Shown: positions 11,891-22,725 of the stretch, piece by piece
Position numbering within the stretch: position 1 is the first letter of the stretch
How the letters are laid out: every line of letters begins with the position of its first letter
DNA from: Cryptomeria japonica
Taxonomy: Eukaryota > Streptophyta > Pinopsida > Cupressales > Cupressaceae
Assembly: GCF_030272615.1 (NCBI RefSeq)
Contig: NC_081408.1
Span: 302,783,450 to 302,843,449 of the forward strand
Direction: 5' to 3'
Length of the DNA: 60,000 bases
The notes under the pieces: model-generated
What the model saw: only the letters and a program-made list of their open reading frames with translations
What the model was told of the DNA's origin: nothing
The model's database searches: none
Made by a program: the position numbers and the translations under genes

Positions 11891-12216
11891 TTCAAAGAAA
11901 TCTATTAAGTATTACAAAGTTACACAACTTATCTCAATTAATAGGCATTCCAAGATAGTGAAAAAAATTCAGATTGATATTTCTCAATAAGATTCATTTA
12001 TTCAGTCAAGGAAGTGAATTCTGCACTATGAGAAAATCATTTATGTGCAGATGAATGAACAAATCAAGCTGGCATTCACCTACCATTGAAACTGGTCAGC
12101 ATAAAGTTTAAAAGAGTTGAATTATACCATGTACATGCCATTTCATTACCAATGATTTATGTCAAAGTGATTTTTGAATCATAAATAAGAAAAATAAAAG
12201 ACAAGAAACAGAATAC
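11891..12216. other. Intron sequence, nothing further seen
   Basis: AT-rich single-copy-looking DNA directly downstream (minus strand) of the phosphomannomutase donor site. It is taken as the start of the intron that runs off the window. Confidence 0.5.
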
Positions 12217-12285
12217 CTTTCTTGCAAGAGTAAGGGTGCCATCAACATCAAACAAAGCAATCACACCTGGCTTTCTCTCTGCCAT
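12217..12285 (-). CDS. PMM: Phosphomannomutase, first coding exon (partial gene)
   Basis: The 23 codons give MAERKPGVIALFDVDGTLT and then four more residues. This is the N terminus of plant phosphomannomutase, a cytosolic HAD-superfamily enzyme that interconverts mannose-6-phosphate and mannose-1-phosphate for GDP-mannose, ascorbate and glycan synthesis. DVDGTLT (residues 13-19) is HAD motif I: Asp13 is the phosphorylated nucleophile and Asp15 the general acid. The exon spans 12308-12217: acceptor TTTGCAG ends at 12309, 23 nt of leader precede the ATG, and the donor GTATTC starts at 12216 in phase 0. The frame is intact. The remaining exons (roughly 90% of a normal 245-250-residue enzyme) are not in 1-12,216, so the next intron exceeds 12 kb. 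The start is chosen by homology and the lack of an earlier in-frame ATG in this exon. Confidence 0.9.
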
Positions 12286-12308
12286 CTTATTCAAGCAGTA
12301 AATTGTAC

Positions 12309-15203
12309 CTGCAAAAGTTAGAATGTAAGTAAACATCTAGAGGAAACTTGAGGTGCAAAATAAAAAAGCCTGGTGACATTCTTGTAAAGTTTATCCACGA
12401 TTTTCAGAAAAATTAGGTGCCAAATACAAGTCACAGATTCAGAAAACTTTATTCTGCATAAATACTATAGAAATCTGGATTGATTTGAATGTAAGGATAT
12501 CAAATTTGTAATCTAGATATCACTACGTAGACAATACATGCAGTCCAGGAGGAAGGTTTTTCTGCAACTGTATAGAGCAAACAAAGGTCTTGAAAACCAT
12601 GTGAAAACCTTGGAAGCATGGCTTACATGGTAAGCTGTGGGAGATTTAAAAACTGGACTAGATATGCAAAAGGTGACAGTGCTCTCAAAATTCTCATTTT
12701 CTCATATATGCTTGAGACTCTGGCGCATGAAAAAAATTTACATCCATATTCTCTATCTCAGAACCTTTTGTAAGCCAATAAAATCCTTTATAAGTTTACC
12801 ACCTTGAATTTTCCCAGAACAAGTCAACCATGACTTTTTTCAGAATTCTTATATCAACCCCAAAAAATCATTTTTAGATCCATAATAAAGTAAGTTTACT
12901 TTAACTGTTAGAATTGCCATTATATACTTTAAACTCCAGAGGTAATTCAGAGAATCAGACTGCACACAGACCATATGTCTCTTGCTTTTTAAAAACTATG
13001 GGCAATTGGACTTAGGAGTTAGATGATATGGACCTTACCAATACACAATGAACATACAAGATGCCCTTGAAAACATCAAATGCTCTAAAATATAGTGATG
13101 ATGAAGGAAAATCTCACGGTTTTCTTTCTCTAGATCCAATTATATCTGCCTGTTTTCTTTCAAATACAAAACCATTGGTGGAGGAGATTACCAAATAGGT
13201 TTCTTCATCAAAAGATTGAAATAAGGAACCTAATAGCTAGCTAATCATTACAGAAATAAACAAAAACAGCCCTTTATGGACTTCTCTAGCTCAGCGATTG
13301 CATGTAAGTTGGATAAGAGCTCAACAGAACAATATTTCTGAGATACTTGTATTCTCAACCTGAACTCATCTTACAAAAGAAGTAATCTGATATTAGTGCC
13401 TTAAATTGTGATCTTAGTTCCTTCAAGCTGGTATAGTTCAAAAAATATGAATTGAATGGCAGTGGCTTGATGGTGAAAACTTCATAGCAGCACTACTTCA
13501 TGACTTTATGACTAAGAGGTGTTGAAAATAAATAGCCACATCAGATTATACTTGATTAAATTTTAATGTTGCCTAGTGGCAATTAAAATTTAATAACTTA
13601 AAGCGATTACAATAATATAACTTGTAATCATATGAGACTCGTCCTATTTGGGTGTAACGTGCTAAGGCAACATGTAACTTGTGATGATATGATAGGTCAA
13701 GACCTATTCATGTAACTTGTAAACAGAATTCAAATTTATTGTATTTTGGCGCCAAGTTTATTATAGCCGACTAAGGCAAATAAGTTACTTGTATCTCCTA
13801 TATAAACAAGGCGATGTAGTCCATTCTACACACCAATTATGCATTCATCCAATTCAGCGATATGATCTGCAAGCAATTCAAGACACAACGAATATACATT
13901 GAGGGCCTGCCTTTATACTCTGGGGTCAGCGAACTCACCTTGAAGAATAGCGAATTCACTCTAGCTGTGTGAATCCAGTCAAGGGTGGTGATTATCATCA
14001 GATTGAAGGACAAGTCAAATTGTGATCAGAATTCAAGATTCAGATAAGTTAGTTTGTTCATGCCCTAAGTGGGCAAATTTGTACTTGGCTATCCCTTGAC
14101 ATTAATATAATCTGATCTGAATCTTGTTGCTGGCTTTTTCCTCCAAGAGGAAGGTTTTCCTAGGGTACTGCTGTGTTGTTCTTGTGTTGTTTTTTGTACT
14201 GTTATGTGTTGCATTTCCAGTTTCAGTTATTTACCTTCTGTCTGATCACTAAAATTAACATGAGGACCATCATGAAGAAAGATGAAAATCCTTTGGATAT
14301 ATGGAAAAAGGAATATCAACATCACTGGTTTCAGCATTTAGATTAGCTTTCTAGATATGTTCTTAAAATCCATGGATTCAGGATGTTCAAACAAATGGAA
14401 AATTGTGAGTTTTTATGAACAACTTACAACAGGAAACAGATTGATAGACAGAACTGAGAATACGATGGGAGGGCAGAGTATGCCCTACAAGCCATGTTGG
14501 TGAAGTGGAGGATGAACAGAAAAAGTGTTTAAGTATATAGACTATAGATGAGGCCAAAGTTTGAGGATAAAGCAGATCATGTCGCTTACACAGATATGGA
14601 GCAATAAATTGTCATCAATCATAAATGTCCAGTGAAATCAAAAGACATGACACTATCATTTGTCAAGTGTTTCTCATCTTAAAGGTGGATTGTGGAGTAC
14701 AACCGAAACATCAATGTAAAATTTAACAAATTTATTTTCAGAAACTCTTCTACTAAATATATCAAAGTTCCCTATGCTAGACCAATGCCTTTTCCTTTGT
14801 TGACATACATTAACTAGCACAACGCCTCTTCCCTTCTTTACATAAACGAAACTATGACTCCGATTGGAAGATCCCAATCCAATTCAGAGATCAAAAGACA
14901 TCCCTTACTAGTAAAGACATATTTGCCTACAACAAGGTCAAAACACATCAGGGATCCAAATGCCTTATTTGATCTAGCCAAAACTACAGCTCCTGAGAAC
15001 AATGCCAAAGTGATGACACATTACAACTCCTGAAAATAACTAATACTTGGAATCCAAAAATCAAAGCAAGCTACAAATTATTTCATTATAATTGGTTTCT
15101 TCTAAGAATAAAGCTTTAATTTTCATTTCAGTTGAGATCTAAGTGAAATTCAGATCCAGAAAGAAATTGGTTTGGAGTAGAAAAAAAAAAGGATAGTACT
15201 TAC
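12309..15203 (-). other. PMM: Leader (5' UTR) intron of PMM
   Basis: A strong donor GTAAGT (minus strand, 15203-15198) and acceptor TTTGCAG (ending 12309) define a 2.9-kb intron inside the untranslated leader. It contains a solo LTR at 13520-14260; the rest (12310-13519, 14261-15197) is AT-rich with no gene seen. Leader introns are common in plant housekeeping genes and often raise expression; that role here is inference. Confidence 0.75.
13520..14260 (+). mobile_element. Solo Copia-type LTR (741 bp) in PMM leader intron
   Basis: It starts TGTTGA and ends TTAACA, with a CCTATATAAACAAGG promoter box near 13797 and the TTTTTCCTCCAAGAGGAAGG block typical of Copia U5 regions near 14140. Flanking 5-mers are AGAGG (left) and TGAGG (right), a target duplication with one mismatch. 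No internal region is present, so it is a solo LTR from recombination. It lies antisense to PMM, and its own promoter would transcribe toward the PMM leader exon. Confidence 0.8.
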
Positions 15204-15480
15204 TTCAATAAGCTGAAGGTACCGCAACCAGAATGGGAATCACCGGAGCATCTTCCCCTCAGCCTCCGCGGTGGATATTAGTAGCAGATTGTTAATTATT
15301 TCCTTGAAAAGCACGCTGTTGTCACTCATTCGACACATGGAAGTTGCAAAAATTTTATTGTCAGAAATATTGTACCGCACGTTGTACGATATTCTGAGGT
15401 ATATGGAATGAACTCCAAACTCTTTGGATTGAAGCTGCGCCTTTCAAATTCCTATACGTAGCTCGCAAGCAAGGCAGCGA
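15204..15480 (-). other. PMM: PMM 5' untranslated exon (5' end approximate)
   Basis: The 3' boundary at the GTAAGT donor is firm. The 5' boundary is a guess, placed where base composition falls to the A-rich promoter. It is moderately GC-rich and includes an upstream ORF. No obvious TATA box marks the start. Confidence 0.5.
15240..15338 (-). CDS. Upstream ORF in PMM leader, 32 codons
   Basis: ATG at 15338 opens a 32-residue frame ending TGA at 15240, wholly inside the leader exon. The peptide includes FKEIINNLLLISTAEAEGKM, which looks like a helical, ordinary protein-like composition. It does not overlap the PMM start. It could damp PMM translation, or be the edge of an unrecognised exon. 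I have no evidence of translation. Confidence 0.3.
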   Translation of the reverse strand: MCRMSDNSVLFKEIINNLLLISTAEAEGKMLR

Positions 15481-15507
15481 ATTCCCAAAAAGGTACCATT
15501 CATGCTT

Positions 15508-15690
15508 CTATCTATTTTCTTTCCACAAGATTCATGCGATTACATTCTTACGAAAATATAATTGTTTTATTCTTTTTATTTTATCTATTTTCCTTCCACA
15601 AGATTCATGCAATTACATAATTGTTCTATTCTTTTTATTTTATCTATTTTCCTTCCACAAGATTCATGCAATTACATTTTTCTTTATCTT
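15508..15690. repeat. Minisatellite in PMM promoter
   Basis: Three copies of a T-rich unit carry the anchor TTCCACAAGATTCATGC at 15521, 15594 and 15653 (spacings 73 and 59 bp). They lie 40-210 bp upstream of the estimated PMM transcription start. Confidence 0.7.
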
Positions 15691-15699
15691 TTTATTTTA

Positions 15700-15985
15700 T
15701 TTTCTTATAAATACAATTCTCTCTCTATCTTTTATATATTTACGCCGAAGGCGTCTCTTATTTGAAAAGGGCAAGGTGATCTTTAAAAGCAATGGTTTAA
15801 AACTTACAATAGCCTATGCAAGACGATTGAAGCTCTTTCCGTCATTGATTTTTAATCCTCTCGCTCGCTGTACCAAAAAACATTTATTAGCCATTATTTT
15901 GAACACATAAAAATAAATTTGTCTGACAAGTTTTGCAGAGGACACAATGCCCTGCCCAACCATTAATGCACCCGATGATACCATG
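15700..15985. other. No feature seen
   Basis: AT-rich upstream region of PMM without repeats or open frames worth naming. Confidence 0.4.
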
Positions 15986-15991
15986 GGTGCG

Positions 15992-16230
15992 TCTATTCTG
16001 GCTCCAAAAGTGACCTATCGTACCAACGACATGCATCGACATACATGTTCAAGACATGTATACCATGCCAATTTGGCACAATCGTCGGACCCACAGAAAA
16101 TGATGTGGACTTGTCCTAGACTCCCTGGTTTCAAACGTTGGGGCCCATGTGAAACTACGTGGACATGCCGGAGGATAGCGGATCCTAGGTCGCGGCTCGC
16201 GGCGGTGTGTTGTGCATAATACACACATTA
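15992..16230 (+). repeat. Foldback family module A
   Basis: It opens with an exact TCTATTCTGGCTCCAAAA (15992-16009) and continues with GACCTATCGTACCAACGACA and a GC-rich stretch to about 16230. An inverted homologue occupies 48826-48597 and a partial direct homologue 48972-49035. The shared ORF-like translation has no recognisable domain. A non-coding transposon end is the best reading. Confidence 0.6.
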
Positions 16231-16359
16231 AAAGCCATGAAAAACAAACAACTGACGGCAACTGTAGATGATCACGTTCGGATGACAAAACGATGAGAAA
16301 AAGAGGGCGCGGGCTTCCAAAACGTGTTGACTCCCTCCAAAACCTCTCGTACGTGTTAG

Positions 16360-16450
16360 TGATTGGTGGCTTAGTCCTTAGTCAATCGTAGTCGTTCATT
16401 GAAAAATTGACAATGTACAATGTGCCACTAACACACGTGTTAGTCAAACT
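16360..16450 (+). repeat. Half-module with 20-bp palindrome
   Basis: A diverged copy of the module body (TTAGTCAATCGTAGTCG..) ends in CACTAACACACGTGTTAGTC at 16426-16445, a near-perfect palindrome of the GACTAACACGCGTGTTAGTC type. Confidence 0.5.
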
Positions 16451-16715
16451 GTACTACGCGTCCCTATACCTCTGTTTCAGAATACCTCGCGCCATTTTCT
16501 GCCTCATGTGGAAAAAAGGAGGACTAATGCGCGATTAAAGCAAGTGTCCTCATTGTTGGGCGTCCTCATTGTTGAAGTATTCTGCTATTGTTGAAGGGAA
16601 AGAAGGGCTTGAAGAAGGAGGCTGCAAGTTATTGTTGAAGGGCAGGCTGTGTAGTTGAAGGAGGCTTCATTTTTTAAGGTTGTCAAGTATGTGGACAAGT
16701 CATTTTTTTCTCTGT

Positions 16716-16965
16716 TTCTATATTCTGGGTTTCAATTCTTTGTTTTCATTTCTTATTTTTCTTTATATGCAATGGGAAAAATTTCTTGTTTTGCTTCATA
16801 TGTAGTGGCAAAATTTTCTTGTTTTGCTTTACATGTAGTGGGAAATTATTCTTGTTTTGGAGGCAGAATCGTCCGAAAAATTACTTGTCTAACCTTTGCA
16901 TTACGGTTAGATATTGCGCTGGATGTGTGTTTGCTGGCTCCAAAAAGCCGTGGTAAAACATGCAA
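16716..16965 (+). repeat. Foldback family module B
   Basis: It contains three tandem copies of a roughly 33-bp unit (ATGTAGTGGGAAAATTTTCT type) and ends at TGGCTCCAAAA (16935-16945). An inverted homologue lies at 50540-50270. The minus and plus copies keep similar translations (CLLAPK..), but both frames are short and contain no known domain, so I read it as non-coding. Confidence 0.55.
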
Positions 16966-17099
16966 CTAACACACATTTAGTCTCGTTGTACTATCGTTTT
17001 GGAGCCAGAATAGCTGAATCCACCATATTAGGGTTAGAAGGAATTGGTGTTAGGTTTTTGCTTGGTGGCCTGTGTCTATTTGGTCGGTCACGTCTGGGC

Positions 17100-17440
17100 A
17101 AATCTATTTGGACTTTCTTTTCGCTACAACCTTCACCGATGGACATTTCCACTATTGCACTTTTCGATATAAGTCTTACCGATAGCCTCATCGGTTATCG
17201 ACAAGACAATTTTATGTTTTTGCCACTTATGTTCACTATGCTGATGAGCCTTATCAGTATATGCTTCTTCGATATAATCGTCATTGACTTCATAATATAA
17301 TCAGCGAGAGTGATGTCGATAGGTCCGACCTTGGATTTCCATGCATTGTTATCGGTATATGATACGTCGATCAACAGCTAGTATTTGTTGCGTGTTTTTA
17401 TCGGGGTGACTTATCCCGATGGTGTAACTTTCCATTATTT
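17100..17440. repeat. CATCGG-rich sequence
   Basis: Degenerate copies of CATCGG / CCGATG and of GATAT..TTATCG words. The same lexicon fills the LTR at 18691-19808 and the blocks at 20660-20990, 24290-24480 and 33530-34600, so this is probably a fragment of a related LTR. Confidence 0.4.
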
Positions 17441-17528
17441 GTAATTTTTACTTCCATAATCAAGCAGGAACTTCTTCCATCCATAAGGGAGCACCTTTTC
17501 TCATTATGCTTCCTGAGATGCGCACTCA

Positions 17529-18060
17529 TCTATTGTGGCTCCAAAACCATAGTAAGGATTTACTAGAATAGTCGCACGTGTGTTAGTCATGCAATAGCCG
17601 TGGCCATGTAGACTCTGCCATACGGATTGACTAACATTCGTGTTATTCATGCATTTTACACCATCAATTTTGCAATTGCTACGGTTGACTAACCTATCAC
17701 TAACACTTTGTGCGAAAAGGTCGGTTTTGGAGCTGTAGCCGAACACGTCTATTCTGGCTCCAAAAAGATAGTACAGATTTACTAACATGCATGTTAGTCG
17801 TGCATGTGTGTATTCTAGTTGGAAAACGATAGCACAGATTTTCTAACATGCAGGTTAGTAGAGCGTTTTACACCTTCAATTTTGCAATTAACGGTTGCGA
17901 TTGACTAACTTGTCGCTAACACATTGTACGAAAGGTCCGCTTTGGAGCGAGAGCACCTATTGTACAACATGTTAGCGTTGTGTTAGTCAATTGCTGCCTG
18001 TTGATTGCAAAATCAACGGTGTAAAACGTGCGACTAACAGGCATGTTAGTCATTGCATAC
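17529..18060. repeat. Cluster of palindromic foldback modules
   Basis: At least three half-modules in alternating orientation are packed here. Inverted TTTTGGAGC at 17725 faces TCTATTCTGGCTCCAAAA at 17748-17765. Another pair is centred near 17950. Palindromes TACTAACATGCATGTTAGTC (17780-17799) and GACTAACAGGCATGTTAGTC (18032-18051) mark the outer ends. Each half carries the same body: GTTAGTCAATTG.., TTGCAAAATCAACGGTGTAA. Confidence 0.7.
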
Positions 18061-18463
18061 TACCATTTTGGAGCAGTCATGCGCGAAAGCGCATAACGCG
18101 CCTTGTTAGTTGAAGAAACTTTTTATTAGTTGTGTGCATCATATGAATCCAAGGTCTTCGTAGGATAACATGATATGGATATGTGTAAGTGTACAAAAAC
18201 GTCCATAGACTATGGTGCAGAAACTTAGATTCTAGAATAACATGGAACATGTGGTAGATGAACTTAGTTATTAGAAAGCGCTAAAAAATTAAGGCATAGG
18301 TTGATAAAAATTCAAATAATTTATAGACATCGCTGTTAGTCTGACAGATTTTCATGTCCATTTTGGAATCATAGGTATCTCGATTTCAAATATGGAGGCC
18401 AACCTTTCTTTAGAGACAAGCAAAACATAGGTCGCATTTTGGGGACGAATAAGAAATGATAGG

Positions 18464-20231
18464 TTGATGAACCTGTTTATCTATGAAGACACCGCATTCC
18501 TTTCCGCGGTGAAGTTGATCCTTGGACTTGAGTACGTAGACGGTGGATGGAAGTACAGAACGAATGCAGACATAGTGTCTCTGTTTATGGCATGGTGTCT
18601 GGAGCTCCGACCTGTTCTGAAAGTCAGAGAAATCATGAATAGGTGTGTCAAGAAGGAATGACTAGGCGGAATGGAAGCTTTATTAGGTTTTGTAAGGAAA
18701 GCAAGTGCGGAAATTCACTTTCCTAATGTCAGTTTGCAGGGGAGAATAGACTAGTGCATACAAAATTTCAACATTTACAGAATATGGCACAAGCATGAGC
18801 AAACACAATTAAACAACACAGAGAGAGAACACACATAGTTAACGTGGGAAAACCCTTTCGGGAGAAAAACCCACCACCAACAGATAATCGACTTTATTAA
18901 CAGTATGTCAAAAACAATACAATAAAGTCCAGTCTGCAGACTTCCTTCACTCTATCATACAATCTTTCCAGACGTAACATACAACACTCAGATAACAATT
19001 ACAACACACTCAATGGCCATCATAACTCTATCTACATTCGGTTCACATTTTTCTTCTAATACCAAACCAATTGACCATTCATCTAAGCAACTACAACAAC
19101 GGCTTGAAGTCTAACCGTCTGCCTGCATCGGTCTGCATTCAAAGAAAACCAATTATCCCACATGTAATAGGAAGTCAGGTCGGTTCGTATTCACATACAC
19201 CGACAGCCTCATCCTTAGTGTCTGAGTGGTCACCTTTTTTGGATCTCGGTTCATTCTCACACTGATGTCGGTCTTCGCTCCATCGGCCATCAGTATAGCC
19301 TTCAAATGGTAGAGTCGATCACCTGACAAAAACTGATCGCCTAAAGTGACTCCATCGGGTCATCGGCTAGACAGATGAACTGTTACCCCGATCTCCAGTA
19401 ACTGAGAGCGGTCTCATCAGCTCATCAAATCAAGCACTGTGAGGTTACTCCGATCTCCGATAACAAAGAGTGATCTCATCGGCTCATCGGATCAACCCAA
19501 AATTGCTATCTTGATGAGCGAAACACTTCGAGACAGAACAAGACAAACTTATCGGGACTTTGACGTAGCCTTCAGTACATTAACCCGATGGCCGATATTG
19601 ACCCGAACCGCCTAAGACAACTCCATCGGGTATCAAAATAGCTTCTGATAGAAACACCCGATAGTCGATGACAACCCAGACCGCCTAGGATAGCTCCATT
19701 GGGTCATCGACACAATTCCGATGCAGTCTTCCACTCTGCTATTCCATTGGTGTAGGCTAGCCCGATCAACCCAAACATGTCAAGTGAATTAGAGGCACAT
19801 TTCCAACAGGTTTGGCACGAGACATGGATGACTTTGAAAGTGTGGATGAAGTGTGGATTCACGTGAGTGAATACACTCCTCCCTTGCGACCGTTCTTGCT
19901 CTGGAGCACCACATTTGATAAAGAGGCTAGAAGAAGTGTAGCACAAGCTAGAATGTATGGTATTGTGCAATACCTTAAGACGGTCGACGTCTGGCAAGTG
20001 TGTGTGGAGATGGCAAAATGGGGACCTTGGTCAGAATATAGAGCACTTGTGCAATGAATGGTTTTTGCATGCACAAAACGACGGGGTCGACCTTGTGGAA
20101 GAGGAACAACTAAGAAGGTTCGTGTGCTGCAGTTCGGTGAAGGCTCTAGCAGGGAGACAAAAATGAACCAAGTTAGGAACATGGAAGTGCTGGATGTCAA
20201 AGAGGGCACAGTCACTATTCACCTGGAGTAG
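18464..20231 (+). pseudogene. Unknown ORF split by a solo LTR
   Basis: The left part (18464-18690) and right part (19814-20231) are in one reading frame once the LTR and one copy of its target duplication are ignored. This shows that the ORF predates the insertion. A TGA at 18659 and a TGA/TAG-containing tail show further decay. The left part has MNLFIYEDTAFLSAVKLILG and the right EVWIHVSEYTPPLRPFLLW. I do not recognise a domain. It lies between foldback clusters (17.5-18.1 and 21.5-21.8 kb), so it may be cargo or a second protein of that transposon family. That is inference from position only. Confidence 0.5.
18691..19808 (-). mobile_element. Solo Copia-type LTR, 1,118 bp, TSD GGTTT
   Basis: On the minus strand it begins TGTTGGAAATGTGCC (19808) and ends CCTTACA (18691). 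Perfect 5-bp target duplications GGTTT flank it (18686-18690 and 19809-19813). Near its 3' end it has the Copia-style GGTGGGTTTTTCTCCCGAAA block. The U3 part (19260-19760) is packed with CATCGGG/CCCGATG words. There is no internal region, hence a solo LTR. Confidence 0.85.
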
Positions 20232-20659
20232 CGAGATGGCACATACAACCTTTTCTGAAGCAAGGATTGTGTTTGTTTTTTTAAATGTTTTTGAATGTGT
20301 TATGTATGGACCGTTATGTATACCGGCTTTGATGGTCTAGTCGGCTAGCCATGGAGTTTTATCTTTTAGAATGTAAACATTTTCAGAATTAATATAAAAT
20401 ATAGCTTTATTGGACAAAAATAAAAATTGTTGACACCAACTGATACTCTTATCTTCCCCATTTTGAAATTGTTGTTAACATTTCATTATATATGTTGAAA
20501 AAACAAAAGTTTTTGATTGTATGTGCATGAAATTGTTCTATAACATCAAACCCAAGCATTTCAATATATATGACTACAAATTAAATTAAATTCTTGTAGT
20601 ACAATTGAGTTTCTATTCTGGCTCGGTAAGAAAATGGAGGATTTCAATATATATGGTGG
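20232..20659. other. No gene; one stray module word
   Basis: AT-rich DNA after the split ORF; TCTATTCTGGCTC occurs once at 20612. Confidence 0.4.
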
Positions 20660-20990
20660 AAAAAGGCCGATAACCTTATCTTCCTCTTCTGTGCTCGACT
20701 TTGTCTCCCTCATTGGGTATCGATGTAACCCAAAAATCCTCTCACCGATGATTTGAGTTATCCCGATGACTTAGTATTTCTACCTTTTGGTATTGCCTCA
20801 TCGGAGTAAGTTATGCCGATGATACCGCCTTTGCCATCTAGCCCATTGGGTATCGAAGTAGAGTGGGATGACATTCTCCGATGACCCTATTGGTCGCTGA
20901 TTCACGATGGGTAAAAGGACTTGCATCTTCCCATCATGGTCTCACGACCACTGTTGATTTTCCTTGGACCTGACCATAATTTAAATCGCT
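20660..20990. repeat. CATCGG-rich block
   Basis: Words such as TTATCCCGATGA and CATCGGAGTAAGTTATGCCG repeat here, the same vocabulary as the LTR at 18691-19808. It probably derives from a related LTR U3. Confidence 0.5.
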
Positions 20991-21450
20991 TTTTCTTCTT
21001 CACACTTTCCGGGCCCACCATTCAGTCGCTGATCCACGAAGAGTAAAAGGACTCGCAATTCTTCATCGCAGTCTAGCAAGAACCATTAGATCAAATCCTT
21101 ACTGCTCAAACTTTAAGATCCCTTCATCACTTAATTGCCAGCGCTTAACTACCAGTGCTAGATCTTTGATCGGCCCTGCCACTAGTGGCTTGTTGCTGAG
21201 TCGCGATGGGTATTCAACGTGCAACTTCCCATTGCGGTATCACGACCGTCATTGGATCAAAACATACTTGCCCAACTTTTAAGAACCCGATGCATATGTT
21301 AGAAAACCATACTTAGACTTAAGAAAATTAAAGCGATCCAACTTAAAAGATGAAACTCGCCTAGACTTAAAACTCAAATGGCCTCTTTTCAACAACATAA
21401 AGACCCTTCCGGTTAAGTGGAGAAAAAGGTAATGGACAAATAGATTTTCT
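20880..21450 (-). repeat. Left arm of a large inverted repeat
   Basis: Read on the minus strand it aligns with 24610-25320: AGGCCATTTGAGTT, GCATCGGGTTCTTAAA, CAATGGGAAGTTG and ACAAGCCACTAG occur in the same order in both. Identity is moderate by eye. The loop is 3.2 kb. Likely two inverted copies of one repeat family rather than one element. Confidence 0.6.
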
Positions 21451-21544
21451 TTAGAGACAATAAGACATGAAGGCTTTTTATCAAATGTTCACGAAATTAT
21501 TAAACCCAAAATTCATAATTCATGGACAGATTGTTGTGGCAGTA

Positions 21545-21797
21545 CGAATTGACTAACATGCGTGTTAGTCGTGTGTTTTACACAGTCGATTTTGCAATAA
21601 ACGGTTGCGATTGACTAACTTGTTGCTAACATGTTGTACGAAAGGTCCATTTTGGAGCTAGAATAGATGCAGCCCGGCTATTCTGGCTCCAAAAAAGACC
21701 TTTCGAACAACATGATAGTGACGTGTTAGTCAATCCCAGTCGTTTATTGCAAAATCAATGGTTTAAAACGTGCGACTAACACGCGTGTTAGTCAAAC
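21545..21797. repeat. Imperfect 250-bp palindrome (foldback element)
   Basis: Two arms of about 120 bp (21545-21665 and 21677-21797) are inverted copies. Each carries, from outside in, the palindromes GACTAACATGCGTGTTAGTC (21551-21570) or GACTAACACGCGTGTTAGTC (21774-21793), then TTTTGCAATAAACG, then GAAAGGTC, then the TTTTGGAGC / GCTCCAAAA word. The central spacer is about 11 bp. This is the cleanest copy of the module family in the window. Confidence 0.85.
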
Positions 21798-21799
21798 TG

Positions 21800-22725
21800 C
21801 TCGTGAACCCTTGCTCAGGCGAAGAGCAATACAAATTTGTAAACACACCTCAAACCTACACCAAAAGAAATTACAAACACCTCCTGAGCAATAAAATAAC
21901 ATACACTAAACCACTATGAAAGAATAGTAGCAAGGTCAATCCATTTGGTACAGACTGCTGCTACAAAAATGACAAAATTACAAGGTACAATCTGGAAATT
22001 GTCTTCAAAATCTATTCAAACTTGCTCACAAATGTTCCAACCTATGTAGAATCATTTTCAGAGCATTTTATATGCCATTTTGGTCATAATCAACTCTTCA
22101 TTGGTTTCCTAACCACCGATTTGCTAAAAAATTGCAAAGTTTCTCAAAAAAATGCAAAAAGTTGTCAAGCAACAATGACAACTTTTGCTCAAATGTGCAT
22201 TTTTGCCTTTTATGCATGTTTACTTATACTGAACCTCCTAGCATGACTTCCTAACATTAAACTGACATTCCTAAATGCCTAAACAGGATTTACAAGTCGT
22301 TTTAGATCATAATGCAAATTTATGCCATTTTAGGCTTACGAGGGCTCATAGGCCAGATTTGAGAAAAGTAACAACCTAAGTGACAATCATCCTTCAAATG
22401 ACTATCAAACACACATGTGGAGCTCTGATTATTCCATTATTCAAACATCTAATCCAAAATATGGATCATCACCTCAAAATATGGAAAATGCATAAAAAAT
22501 GGTTAAAAGCTAGGCGCTCCTGCACCAATGGGTGTCCAACTTACCTATTTCAAGAACTTTGGAGATTCAACATTAAACATTACGATTGTAATTAAATGTT
22601 AGACTATGTAAACAAAAAATTAGAGATAGACTCATTTAATAGTATTTGGAAACCTTGGTAAATAGTTTCCTAACACCTCACTTGGTATGATGAATCTACT
22701 TAGCATGGTCTTAATTTCCCTATCT
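21800..22725. other. No supported gene
   Basis: AT-rich DNA. Short open stretches at 22022-22246 and 22380-22595 have no protein-like features. Possibly a degenerate LTR on the minus strand; not callable. Confidence 0.4.

Noticed and set aside
1-12216. Second exon of phosphomannomutase
   Set aside because: I looked on the minus strand for the next conserved blocks (E-LRKVV, GGSDL) and saw none.
16655-16969. Protein-coding gene in module B because both copies stay open
   Set aside because: Conservation is explained by DNA homology; frames are short, repetitive and lack any domain.
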